From Nocardia bovistercoris (lineage in GTDB: Bacteria; Actinomycetota; Actinomycetes; Mycobacteriales; Mycobacteriaceae), in the NCBI RefSeq assembly GCF_015674855.1, contig NZ_JADMLG010000006.1, positions 361,699 through 425,698 on the forward strand: DNA of 64,000 nt, read 5' to 3'. This document shows positions 26,156 to 34,497 of the stretch, piece after piece. The position numbers and the translations under genes were made by a program. Each line of letters opens with the position of its first letter. Positions within the stretch are counted from its first letter, which is position 1. Below the pieces are notes generated by a model. It was not told the DNA's origin, ran no database searches, and saw only the letters and a program-made list of their open reading frames with translations.

Positions 26156-27310
26156 GTGACTCCGCAAGCTCTCACCACCGCGCTCGGCATCGGAACCGCC
26201 GTGCGGGAGGCCATCCGCGCCGGCATCGACCGGGTCGGGCCCGCGCGCACGGACATTCCGCTGCACGTCGACGGCGTCACCGCGCCGTGGCTGGCGGGCG
26301 CGCTCGGACTGCCCGCGGGCAGCATCGGCGCGGTGCGGGTGGTCGAGCACGATTCCGGAACCGCCGCGCGCGCCCGCGTCGCGGTGAAATCCGAAGCCGA
26401 CCTTCCCGAGCACCTGTTCCTGAAACTGGTGCCGCGCAACTACCTTCAGCACGTCCTGATGAATATCTTCCGGCTCGGCGTCAAGGAGGTGCTCGCCTAC
26501 CGCGCGCTCGGGGAGAATCCGCCGGTGCGGGTGCCGCGCTGCCACGTCGCCGAGGTCGACCGCAGCGGGCGGCGCAGCATCCTCGTCCTCGAAGACCTAT
26601 CGGCGACAGCCGAATTCCGTACCGTCATCGATTCGGTGACCCGCGCCGAGGCCGAGGCGGTGATCGACGCGCTCGCCGCTCTGCACGCGCAATTCTGGGC
26701 GAGCGCCCGTTTCGCGGGCGACCTGCGCCCACTCGCCGAGCGGTCGGCCACCGAGATCAGGATCGGCGACATCATTCGCCGCCGGTTCCTCGCCCAGATC
26801 ACCGGCCACACCGCCGATCTCATACCCGAGCAGGTCAAACGCGACTGCCGGATGTTCTACGAACGCAGCGCCGACATCGACGCCTTCTGGGCCGCCCAGC
26901 CGCAGACCCTGATCCACGGCGACCCGCATCTGGGCAATCTCTTCTTCGAGGCGGGCGCACCCGGATTCCTGGACTGGCAGATCGCCGCCGCCGGCGTCGG
27001 CATCAGGGACGTCGCCTACTTCGCCAGCGCCTCGGTCGAGCCGGAACTGCTGCGCACGATCGAACGAGACCTGGTGCGGCGCTACACAACCCGACTCGCC
27101 GACGCGGGGATCGAAGTAGACGGGGAACGCCAGTGGGCCCTCTACCGCGCCGCGCTCACCGAGTTCTTCCTCGCCGCCGTGTGCACCGCCGAAGCCGGTG
27201 ACCGGATGCAGCCGCTCGCGGTGTCGCGGGTCGGGGTGCAGCGCACCGTCGCGAGCGTCACCGCGCACGACAGTTTCGCCGTGCTCACCGAACTCGTGAA
27301 CGCCCGCTGA
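26156..27310 (+). CDS. Phosphotransferase family protein (APH fold)
   Basis: The 384-residue protein belongs to the aminoglycoside phosphotransferase/choline-kinase-like fold, with the catalytic HGDPHLGN motif and the metal-binding Asp in FLDWQ. The N-terminal lobe carries a plausible ATP-binding Lys (LFLKLVP). Actinomycete members beside fatty-acid and steroid genes phosphorylate unknown small molecules and are rarely antibiotic resistance enzymes. GTG at 26156 follows GAAAGG. It sits 40 bases after the membrane gene and ends the operon at a strong hairpin. Confidence 0.85.
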   Translation: MTPQALTTALGIGTAVREAIRAGIDRVGPARTDIPLHVDGVTAPWLAGALGLPAGSIGAVRVVEHDSGTAARARVAVKSEADLPEHLFLKLVPRNYLQHVLMNIFRLGVKEVLAYRALGENPPVRVPRCHVAEVDRSGRRSILVLEDLSATAEFRTVIDSVTRAEAEAVIDALAALHAQFWASARFAGDLRPLAERSATEIRIGDIIRRRFLAQITGHTADLIPEQVKRDCRMFYERSADIDAFWAAQPQTLIHGDPHLGNLFFEAGAPGFLDWQIAAAGVGIRDVAYFASASVEPELLRTIERDLVRRYTTRLADAGIEVDGERQWALYRAALTEFFLAAVCTAEAGDRMQPLAVSRVGVQRTVASVTAHDSFAVLTELVNAR

Positions 27311-27324
27311 AATCTCGTCCGAAA

Positions 27325-27356
27325 CGCCTGGTTCGGTCGGGTGGCCGAACCAGGCG
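27325..27356. terminator. Bidirectional hairpin terminator
   Basis: A perfect 12-bp inverted repeat (CGCCTGGTTCGG / CCGAACCAGGCG) with an 8-base loop lies 14 bases after the phosphotransferase stop. It stands between convergent genes, with the minus-strand SDR ending at 27507. There is no T-run, as usual for actinomycete hairpins. Confidence 0.7.
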
Positions 27357-27506
27357 AGCACGGTCCGCTACGAGCGCCGGGCGTCCGGCGCGCACCGATC
27401 GATACGGATGTCGTTGATGTCGAACTCGATGAACGCGACCGAGACGGCCCGGACCGACGAAGCGGTCGCCGGCCGAAATGGCGGCGGACTCGAGACCTCG
27501 ACCAGC

Positions 27507-28304
27507 TCAGGTGAAGTCCGAACCGCCGTCCACGTTGACATTGGCGCCGGTCATATAGGAATTGCGGCGTGAGGCCAGGAAGGCGGCGACCGGCCCGATC
27601 TCCTCGGGCAGACCGGCCCTCGGCATCTGCGCCGGGTGACCGAAGTGGGTGCCGATGGCCTCCATCAGGCCGTAGGGATCGTCGCTGTCGACGCCGACCG
27701 AGCGCGCCCAGTCGGTCAGGGCGGGGGTCACGAAGGTGCCCGGCGAGACCACGTTCACCAGGATCTCCTCCTTGGCCAGCAGCAGCGACAGATTCTTGGA
27801 CACGCTGGTGACCATGGCTTTCGCGGCCGTGTAGGCCACCAGGGACACGGTCTGGCGCTGGGTGGAATGCGCCGAGAAGTTCACGATGCGGCCCCACTCG
27901 GCGGCGCGCAGCAGCGGCAGCGCGGCCTTGCAGGTGTGCACGAGCGAGAGCGCGCCGTGGTCGATCGCCTCGTGCCACTGCGCGTCGGTCAGATCCTCCA
28001 CGGTGCCTTGCACATTCGGCCCGAGCGTATTGACCAGTGCGTTCAGCTTGCCGTCCCAGCGCGCGCCCAGTTCGTCGAACACCTCGCGCACCCGCGCGGT
28101 GTCGCACGCGTCGGCGACCAGGCCGACGGCGTCGGGGCTGCCGCGTTCGGCCAGGTCGGCGGCGGCGCGTTCGACGTCCTCGCGGTTGCGTCCGACCACC
28201 GCGACCCGCGCGCCCTCCTCGGCCAGGCAGCGCGCCGTGGCCAGACCCATGCCGCGACTTCCGCCGACCACCACCGTCGCCGCGTCACGCAATCCCAAAT
28301 CCAT
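27507..28304 (-). CDS. SDR family oxidoreductase
   Basis: Short-chain dehydrogenase of 265 residues, with a Rossmann motif GGSRGMG, a SAHST serine region, the YTAAK Tyr/Lys pair and the C-terminal MTGANVNVDGGSDFT. The usual NNAG motif is replaced by NTLG, which occurs in divergent 3-oxoacyl reductase-like members. It is transcribed divergently from the adjacent TetR gene, with a 17-bp inverted repeat between them, so it is a likely target of that regulator. Confidence 0.88.
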   Translation of the reverse strand: MDLGLRDAATVVVGGSRGMGLATARCLAEEGARVAVVGRNREDVERAAADLAERGSPDAVGLVADACDTARVREVFDELGARWDGKLNALVNTLGPNVQGTVEDLTDAQWHEAIDHGALSLVHTCKAALPLLRAAEWGRIVNFSAHSTQRQTVSLVAYTAAKAMVTSVSKNLSLLLAKEEILVNVVSPGTFVTPALTDWARSVGVDSDDPYGLMEAIGTHFGHPAQMPRAGLPEEIGPVAAFLASRRNSYMTGANVNVDGGSDFT

Positions 28305-28372
28305 ACCGCTACCGCCTCACCGTCGAGATCCGCTGTTCGTCGGCGCGCGGAACAGCCGCGCCGCTCATACCT

Positions 28373-28389
28373 ACGGTATAGAATACTGT
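28373..28389. promoter_or_regulatory. 17-bp TetR-type operator in divergent promoter
   Basis: ACGGTATAGAATACTGT is an inverted repeat with ACGGTAT/ATACTGT arms and one mismatch. It lies between the divergent SDR (start 28304) and TetR (start 28450) genes, the classic site for a TetR repressor controlling both. It belongs to the recurrent 17-bp element family of this window. Confidence 0.65.
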
Positions 28390-28449
28390 AATTATGACGG
28401 TAGTCCTTCCTCCGCAGCTCGGCGCAGCACGCGCACGCGACGGTGGTCG

Positions 28450-29049
28450 ATGACCGCCGCCGACGGCGCCGACCCGCGCAAGGAACGCTCCCGCACCCGC
28501 CTGCTCGACGCCGCGGAATCGCTGATGCGCTCCGGCGGCATGAGCGCGGTCACCGTCGAAGCCGTCACCCGCCGCTCCACGGTCGCGCGCACCACCCTCT
28601 ACCGGCACTTCCACGACGTGGACCAGCTGCGCACCGCCACCCTCGAACGCATGCTGCCCGCGCCGCCGCGTCCCCCCGCCGAAGGCACCGTGCGCGAACG
28701 CCTCATCGAACTGCTCACCCAGTACGCCGCCGCCATCCGCGACTCCCCCACCTACCTGACCACCCTCGCCTGGCTCGCCGACGACAACGACAACTCCCGC
28801 GCCGTCCGCGACTCCCTGCGCCGTCGCTTCCTCCGCAACTGCGTCGAACCGTTCGACGAACTCCTCACCGGCGCCCGCGCCACCCGCCCGGTCACCGACG
28901 AAGAAGCCTCGCTGGTGATCTCCCGCCTGCTCGGCCCCATAGTCTTCGTCGTCCTGGTCGGCATCGGCTCGGTGGACCGCACCGCCTGCACCCGCTTCGT
29001 CGACGACTACCTGGCCGCCAGAGCTCCCCACCTCGTCCCCGACACCTGA
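28450..29049 (+). CDS. TetR/AcrR family transcriptional regulator
   Basis: The 199-residue regulator has an N-terminal TetR helix-turn-helix (about residues 12-60; TVARTTLYRHFHDVDQL) and a helical C-terminal domain. Its ATG at 28450 has only a weak upstream GGTGG. It faces the SDR gene across a shared operator, which suggests local autoregulation and SDR control; the ligand is unknown. Confidence 0.9.
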   Translation: MTAADGADPRKERSRTRLLDAAESLMRSGGMSAVTVEAVTRRSTVARTTLYRHFHDVDQLRTATLERMLPAPPRPPAEGTVRERLIELLTQYAAAIRDSPTYLTTLAWLADDNDNSRAVRDSLRRRFLRNCVEPFDELLTGARATRPVTDEEASLVISRLLGPIVFVVLVGIGSVDRTACTRFVDDYLAARAPHLVPDT

Positions 29050-29422
29050 ACCACCCGGCCACACCCCGCTCTCGAAGGCACGCCGGTGGATCCGATCGAT
29101 GACCGGGTTCTCGGCAAGGTCGTAGCCTGCTCCACGAACAGCCGAGGCCGGTTCGCACCATAGGCGGCGAGCACCACGGGCTCCGCGGGCGGCGGCTCGA
29201 CACCTACTCGCGCGGTCATGTGCTCGGGAGTACTGACCAACCGCTGTGCGATATCGGGCGGGAACGGCACCGCAAAAACACCTCCGACTCGGACAAGGCA
29301 AGTTTCCAGAGCAACGCGCGCCACGACATCACGATTCGCCTGCCGGCTGGACAGCGTCGCCGCACCATCCGCGCTCGTCAGGACACACCCGCTGGGGAAT
29401 CGCGAGGTTCTAGGATCGAGCG
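29050..29422 (-). pseudogene. Degraded gene fragment with frameshift
   Basis: No intact gene is seen. On the minus strand, one frame reads protein-like from about 29300 (VGGVFAVPFPPDIAQRL, then VLAAYGANRPRLFVEQ) and breaks near 29135. The adjacent frame continues naturally with YDLAENPVIDRIHRRAF and ESGVW to about 29060. A one-base slip in GAGCAGGCTACGAC would restore a single frame. No start or family could be identified, so this is a tentative gene remnant. Confidence 0.35.
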
Positions 29423-30661
29423 ATGCGTCCCGTGACAGTTTCGACCGGCTCATCGCCCGAACGCGTCACGGTGGACTGGGCCGAGAGCGGCATCGTGGCG
29501 TTGACCGGTCACGCGGATGGGTCGGTGGTGGCGCCGCCGGGTCGGGGGGCGACTCGTGCGCGGGAGTTGAGTTCGTGGATGGCGACCTGTGCGGGTGTCG
29601 ATGTGGACGGTGCGCGGTTGCTCGGCGAGCGCGCCGCCTTCGACGGTCTGCGCAGGCGGGGGGCGGTTTCGGCGGGGGGTGCGTGCCGGTTGTTGCGCAG
29701 CGCGGACGGGTGGGTCGCCGTGTCGTGTGCGCGACCCGACGATCCGCCGCTACTCGGGGCGATGATCGGTGACGATCTCGATGCGGGGGACCCCTGGCCC
29801 GCGGTTGCCGAGTGGGTGCGTGTGCACGACGGTCGGGAACTCGCCGAACGCGCGGAACTGCTCGGGATCGCGGCGTGGCCGGTGTCTTCGGAGCGCGCGA
29901 CGGCGCCCGAAGTCCCGATCTCGCTTCCGCGATCGGTCGAAGGTCTGCTCGTGGTGGATTTCAGCGCGTTGTGGGCGGGTCCACTGTGCGCGCATCTGCT
30001 CGGACTCGCGGGGGCGCGGGTGGTCAAGGTCGAGACGCCGCAGCGGCCCGACGGAGCCCGACTCGGCAATCCCGCCTTCTACGCGCTGCTGCACCACGGC
30101 CACGAATCGGTCGTCCTCGATCCGCGCGACACCGCCGATCGGCGGGCCATCGCGGCACTGGTCGACGCCGCGGACATCGTCATCGAGGCATCGCGACCGC
30201 GCGCACTCGCCGGATTCGGCCTCGACGCCGAGGCGGCGGCCGCGCGCGGCACGACCTGGATCTCGATCACCGCGGCCGGACGCGCCTCGAACCGCATCGG
30301 ATTCGGCGACGACATCGCCGCCGCCGCGGGCCTGATCGCCCACGACGAAACCGGCGCACCGCTGTTCGTCGGCGACGCCATCGCCGACCCGCTCACCGGC
30401 CTCACCGCCGCCGCCCTCGCCATGTCGCGAACCTCGGGCGGCATGCTGTGGGACATCTCCATGACCGAAGTCGTCGCGCGCACACTCACCCCCGAACCGG
30501 CGCCCCTCGTCCGTCGACACGGCGACTCCTGGTCGCTCGACACCGCGATCGGCCCGATTCCGGTCGCCGCACCGACAGCGCGCACACCGGCGGGTTCCGC
30601 CCCGGAATCCGGCGCGGACACCGAGCACGTACTCCGCTCCCTGCGAATTCCGGTGCCATGA
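29423..30661 (+). CDS. CaiB/BaiF-family CoA transferase with permuted halves
   Basis: The 412-residue protein has both halves of a class III CoA transferase, but in the wrong order. Residues about 90-165 (SADGWVAVSC, AEWVRVHDGRELAERAELLGI) resemble the usual C-terminal part. The canonical N-terminal start (LLVVDFSALWAGPL, AGARVVKVETP) appears only near residue 172. FGDDIAAAAGL then follows with candidate catalytic Asp residues, and IADPLTGL. It may work alone or as one half of a heteromer; the substrate is unknown. Confidence 0.8.
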   Translation: MRPVTVSTGSSPERVTVDWAESGIVALTGHADGSVVAPPGRGATRARELSSWMATCAGVDVDGARLLGERAAFDGLRRRGAVSAGGACRLLRSADGWVAVSCARPDDPPLLGAMIGDDLDAGDPWPAVAEWVRVHDGRELAERAELLGIAAWPVSSERATAPEVPISLPRSVEGLLVVDFSALWAGPLCAHLLGLAGARVVKVETPQRPDGARLGNPAFYALLHHGHESVVLDPRDTADRRAIAALVDAADIVIEASRPRALAGFGLDAEAAAARGTTWISITAAGRASNRIGFGDDIAAAAGLIAHDETGAPLFVGDAIADPLTGLTAAALAMSRTSGGMLWDISMTEVVARTLTPEPAPLVRRHGDSWSLDTAIGPIPVAAPTARTPAGSAPESGADTEHVLRSLRIPVP

Positions 30662-31028
30662 GAGTCCTGCCGCGCCCCGCCGGATCAACAGCACCCGTCC
30701 GCACACGACACGGCGTGATCGCGGCCAACCTCGGAAACCCTTCGCATCTCGGCGACCGCCCGCGAATCCCGCGTCGACAGCCAACCGAGATCGACATACT
30801 TCCCGCCACCCGACGCTACGGGAGCGTGCACCACGATCCCCTGCCGCACAACGGAGCTCGACGCTCGCACGTGCGACTCGCGACAGACCGCCGCGGCCGA
30901 GCCGAGCGGATCCAGGGTTCCCCGGGTGCTGTCCATTCGCGCGCCGACGGCGAGCTGCCCTTCGATTCCGGCCACGCCTCACTCGCGGCCTCGACGCGGC
31001 AGCGGAACTCGCTTCGGACCCGTACGTC
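30662..31028. other. Spacer without a clear gene
   Basis: Two weak readings compete. A plus-strand frame 30658-31032 (124 residues) overlaps the stop of the CoA transferase and the start of the amidohydrolase by four bases each, which mimics operon coupling, but its composition is Arg/Pro-rich and its third-position GC is low. A minus-strand frame 30685-30975 (96 residues) has somewhat better codon use. Neither matches a known family, so I leave the stretch unassigned. Confidence 0.3.
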
Positions 31029-32432
31029 ATGACTGTCCTGTTGATCCGCGACGCGGAAATCGACGGCACCGCGGGACTCGACCTGCGGGTGTGTGACGGT
31101 CGCATCGAGCGAATCGGGCGGGCGCTGTCGACCGATACCGCCGACGACGTGATCGACGCGCGCGGCGGGGCGCTCCTTCCCGGCCTGCACGACCACCACC
31201 TGCACCTGCACGCCGCAGCCGCCGACGCGGCCTCGGTACGGTGCGGACCGCCCGCCGTCCGGGGTCGCGCGGAACTCGCGGCCGCGCTCGCCGCCGCACC
31301 GGGCGACGAACACGGCTGGGTTCGCGGCGTCGGCTATATCGACACCGTCGCGGGCGACCTCGACGCCGCCGCATTGGATGCCGTGCACGACCGCCGACCG
31401 GTGCGCGTTCAGCACCGCAGCGGCGCACTCTGGGTTCTCAACACCGCCGCGCTGACCGCCGCCGGTCTCGCCACCGCCACCCATCCCGGCGTGGAACGCG
31501 CCACCGACGGCACACCCACCGGCCGAATCTGGCGCGCGGACAACTGGTTACGCGAACGCCTGCCCGGCACCGCCGCACCGCGACTCGCCACGCTCGGCGC
31601 CACGCTCGCCGCCTACGGCATCACCGGCGTCACCGATGCGACCCCCGACCTGTCGCCGACCTCGCTGTCCGCCCTGACCTCGGCACACACCGACGGCGAC
31701 CTCCCGCAACACCTCCACCTCCTCGGCGTCCCCCTCGACGCGCGCACGGATTTCCCCGACCGCATCGGCGTCGGCCCGTACAAGATCGTCCTCGCCGATT
31801 CCGGGCTGCTCGCCTTCGATGACCTGGTCGACCGGATCCGCCTCGCCCACGACGCGGGTCGCGCGGTCGCCGTGCACTGCGTCAGCCGCGAAGCCCTACT
31901 GCTACTGCTGGCCGCTCTGGACGTCGCAGGCGACCGACCCGGCGACCGCGTGGAACACGGCGCCCTGATCCCCGCCGACGTCATCGCCGACCTGCACCGC
32001 CACGGCCTGCGCGTCGTCACCCAGCCCGGTTTCCTCGCCGACCGCGGCGACTACTACCGCGCCCACGTCGACACCGACGATCTGCCCGACCTCTACCGCT
32101 GCCGCACCCTGGTGGAAGCGAACGTGCCACTCGCCCTGTCCAGCGACGCACCCTACGGCCCACTCGACCCCTGGACCGTCCTCGTGGCCGCCACGACCCG
32201 AACCACCGAATCCGGCGCGCCCCTGAACCCCGCCGAACGACTCACTCCCGCACAGGCATTGGCAGGCTACCTCACCCCACCTGACGATCCGGGCGGCGCC
32301 CCGATCCACCTGCGCCCCGGCGCGCGAGCCGACCTCGTCCTGCTGCACGCCCCCCTCGGAGAAGCGCTGCGCGCACCGTCGGCCGACTTCGTGCACACGA
32401 CAGTGATCCACGGCAGGTCGATCACCCGCTAG
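31029..32432 (+). CDS. Amidohydrolase family protein (amidohydrolase_3 type)
   Basis: The 467-residue metal-dependent hydrolase has a small N-terminal beta domain, the metal-binding LPGLHDHHLHLHA motif, a conserved VAVHCVSREA (metal His), VEHGALI (metal His) and LSSDAPYGP (metal Asp), and a C-terminal adenine-deaminase-like strand (GARADLVLL). It probably cleaves an amide, imide or C-N bond; the substrate is unknown. ATG at 31029 lacks a clear ribosome-binding site. Confidence 0.88.
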   Translation: MTVLLIRDAEIDGTAGLDLRVCDGRIERIGRALSTDTADDVIDARGGALLPGLHDHHLHLHAAAADAASVRCGPPAVRGRAELAAALAAAPGDEHGWVRGVGYIDTVAGDLDAAALDAVHDRRPVRVQHRSGALWVLNTAALTAAGLATATHPGVERATDGTPTGRIWRADNWLRERLPGTAAPRLATLGATLAAYGITGVTDATPDLSPTSLSALTSAHTDGDLPQHLHLLGVPLDARTDFPDRIGVGPYKIVLADSGLLAFDDLVDRIRLAHDAGRAVAVHCVSREALLLLLAALDVAGDRPGDRVEHGALIPADVIADLHRHGLRVVTQPGFLADRGDYYRAHVDTDDLPDLYRCRTLVEANVPLALSSDAPYGPLDPWTVLVAATTRTTESGAPLNPAERLTPAQALAGYLTPPDDPGGAPIHLRPGARADLVLLHAPLGEALRAPSADFVHTTVIHGRSITR

Positions 32433-32825
32433 ACACCGACCGAGAACGCCACGCCACGCCGATGTTCCGCCACAGTTCCGTACGGTCACGTCATCGGCGA
32501 ACTCCGTCGTCCAGCGCCCGACCGCAGACCTGGCGCAGCTGTCGAACCCGACGCCGCGAGACATCACTCGGCACAGCAGTCGGACCGAACGGCACATCCA
32601 GCACGTCCCACGTCCAGCACGTCCAGCACGGAACATCGACCTCCCCTCGTCTCGGCCTTCCGCCCGGTGTCACCGATGGGTACCGTCGATCCCTATGTGC
32701 GCACGCACCGCCACCTCGACGCCGGGTCGCCCGAACGCCCCGCCCCGCAGCGCGATTCCCGCACTTCTCCGTCGGACCGACACCCCCGGCACCATCCCGC
32801 GCGACCACACGAAATGAGCTGAACC
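32433..32825. other. Spacer with short tandem repeat
   Basis: No gene is supported in this 393-base stretch. Bases 32593-32630 contain a short imperfect tandem repeat of a CGTCCAGCA-type 9-base unit. Presumably it also carries the promoter of the LLM oxidoreductase gene, but no clear -35/-10 pair is seen. Confidence 0.4.
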
Positions 32826-33791
32826 ATGAGCGATTTCGACATCGGCGTCTACCTCCCGCAGATCGGCTTCACGTATCCGGAACTGCTGCACCGCGCGCAA
32901 CGCTGCGAGGACCTCGGGATCGGCTCGCTATGGCTCTACGACCATCTCTACGGTCCCGGCGCCGACGAAGTGCCCTCGCTGGAAGCGTGGACCTTGGCCA
33001 CGGCCCTGCTCAGCCGCACCGAACGCCTGCGGGTCGGACATCTGGTGCTGTGCAACCAGTTCCGGCATCCGGCGTTGCTGGCGAAGATGGTGTCCACCCT
33101 GATGCAGGTCGCGCCGGGCCGGTTCCTGCTCGGTCTCGGCAGCGGTTCGATCGAGGAGGAACACCTGCGGACCGGCCTGGCGTGGGGCACTTTCGCCGAG
33201 CGTTCCGAACGCCTCGCCGAGACCTTGGAGATCCTGTTCCGCGCGACCTCGGGTTCGCCGATCGATGTCGCGGGCACGCATTACACCCTGCGCGAGGTGC
33301 CGATCGTGCCGCCGATCAAGCCACGCCCGCCGATCGTGATCGGCGGCGTCGGGGAGAAGCACACGCTTCCGCTGGTCGCCCGCTACGCCGACATCTGGAA
33401 CATCCCCACCTACGCGCTCGGCGATCTCGAGTACCACCTGTCCGCGCTCGACGAACACTGCGCGCGCATCGGGCGCGACCGGGCGAGCATCACCCTGTCC
33501 GTACAGGCCGTCATGGCCCTGTCCCCCGACGAGTCCGCCCTGCCCGAGGTCCGCCGCAGGGCCGAAAGACATTTCGGGGCACCGGGTTACGGGCTCGCGG
33601 CAGGCGGTCTCGTCGGCACCGCCCCGATGATCGTGGACCGCCTGGAGCACCTGCGCTCCCTCGGCATCGGACAGGTCGTCCTCTTCACCCACGACCGCGC
33701 CTCCGACAACACCCTCGAACTGCTGTCGACGAAGGTGATCAGCGCCTTCGGGCCGCCGGTCAGCGAAACATCGCCAATGCCCACATCTTGA
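32826..33791 (+). CDS. LLM class F420-dependent oxidoreductase
   Basis: Luciferase-like monooxygenase-fold protein of 321 residues, of the class that in mycobacteria and nocardiae usually uses F420. The N-terminus has the IGVYLPQIGF strand; LGIGSLWLYDHL and GRFLLGLGSG are family motifs; PPIVIGGVG is the conserved late strand. The cofactor could instead be FMN; that is not decidable here. Its 3' end overlaps the convergent gene at 33760 by 32 bases. Confidence 0.9.
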   Translation: MSDFDIGVYLPQIGFTYPELLHRAQRCEDLGIGSLWLYDHLYGPGADEVPSLEAWTLATALLSRTERLRVGHLVLCNQFRHPALLAKMVSTLMQVAPGRFLLGLGSGSIEEEHLRTGLAWGTFAERSERLAETLEILFRATSGSPIDVAGTHYTLREVPIVPPIKPRPPIVIGGVGEKHTLPLVARYADIWNIPTYALGDLEYHLSALDEHCARIGRDRASITLSVQAVMALSPDESALPEVRRRAERHFGAPGYGLAAGGLVGTAPMIVDRLEHLRSLGIGQVVLFTHDRASDNTLELLSTKVISAFGPPVSETSPMPTS

Positions 33792-34497
33792 GCACGCCCT
33801 CCCGCTCGTCCCATCCTTCGACCTTGCCCAGTACGCGAGCAGGGAACGATCCGGCACCCTCCGGCACACCTGCGGGCTCGCGCAGCTCCGTGCGCGCGAT
33901 CTTCACCCGGATGTGACCATCGCCGTCGGGATACGGTACGCGCAGACGCAGAAATTCCTGGTCGGACCCGTCGTTCTCCTTGTATTCCTCGAAGGGGCCC
34001 GCTATCGACACGAACATCCGGCTCCCGCTGAGTTTCACACGCCGCGCCCTGTATGCGGACAGGGTCCGGTGCGCGCGCACTGTGCCCTCCTCGAGATCCG
34101 CGTAGACGATGGCGTCCGCCTCCTCCAATTTCTGGACGACCTCGCGGATCGCGGTGATCGGTTTCTCGTCGACCTCGTAACTCTGGCGCACCTCGCGGTC
34201 GCGGAGCTTACCGCCGCCGACGCCCACCGGTCCGTGCCCGACCTCGAGCCTGCCCTCCGCGGAGTCGCGGCTGTAGTGCTCAACCAACCTCTTCAGCGCC
34301 ACCCCGCCTCGGTATTGCAGGAGATCCATCACGACGGCCCCGTTCAGGTACATCAGCACCTCGTGGCCGTGGTCGTGGTCGCCGGTCGGATCGCCCGCGC
34401 CCCGGCGCCAATCGAGGACGCACCACACCGCGGCGACCACGAGGCCGACTCCGCAGAGGGCGAGCATGCTCCAGTAGATCTCGCTATCGACAGCCAC
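33760..34497 (-). CDS. Membrane-anchored protein of unknown function (245 aa)
   Basis: GTG at 34497, with GAGGAG five bases upstream, gives 245 residues: one N-terminal transmembrane helix (about 9-29), a short His/Asp-rich linker, then a cytoplasmic domain with MYLNGAVVMDLLQYRGGV, a helical DEKPITAIREVVQKLEEAD segment and a beta-rich end. The layout recalls a DUF6414-like protein, but that is a guess. It overlaps the VWA lipoprotein gene by 14 bases and is the last gene of the three-gene operon. Confidence 0.65.
   Translation of the reverse strand: MAVDSEIYWSMLALCGVGLVVAAVWCVLDWRRGAGDPTGDHDHGHEVLMYLNGAVVMDLLQYRGGVALKRLVEHYSRDSAEGRLEVGHGPVGVGGGKLRDREVRQSYEVDEKPITAIREVVQKLEEADAIVYADLEEGTVRAHRTLSAYRARRVKLSGSRMFVSIAGPFEEYKENDGSDQEFLRLRVPYPDGDGHIRVKIARTELREPAGVPEGAGSFPARVLGKVEGWDEREGVLKMWALAMFR

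Noticed and set aside
26156..27310. Antibiotic resistance by aminoglycoside phosphorylation
   Set aside because: The fold and the HGDPHLGN motif are shared by many non-resistance kinases, and the lipid/regulator context does not suggest a resistance role.
30658..31032. 124-codon frame coupled by ATGA at both ends
   Set aside because: The overlaps look attractive, but codon use and composition are poor and no family fits; the minus-strand alternative is no better.
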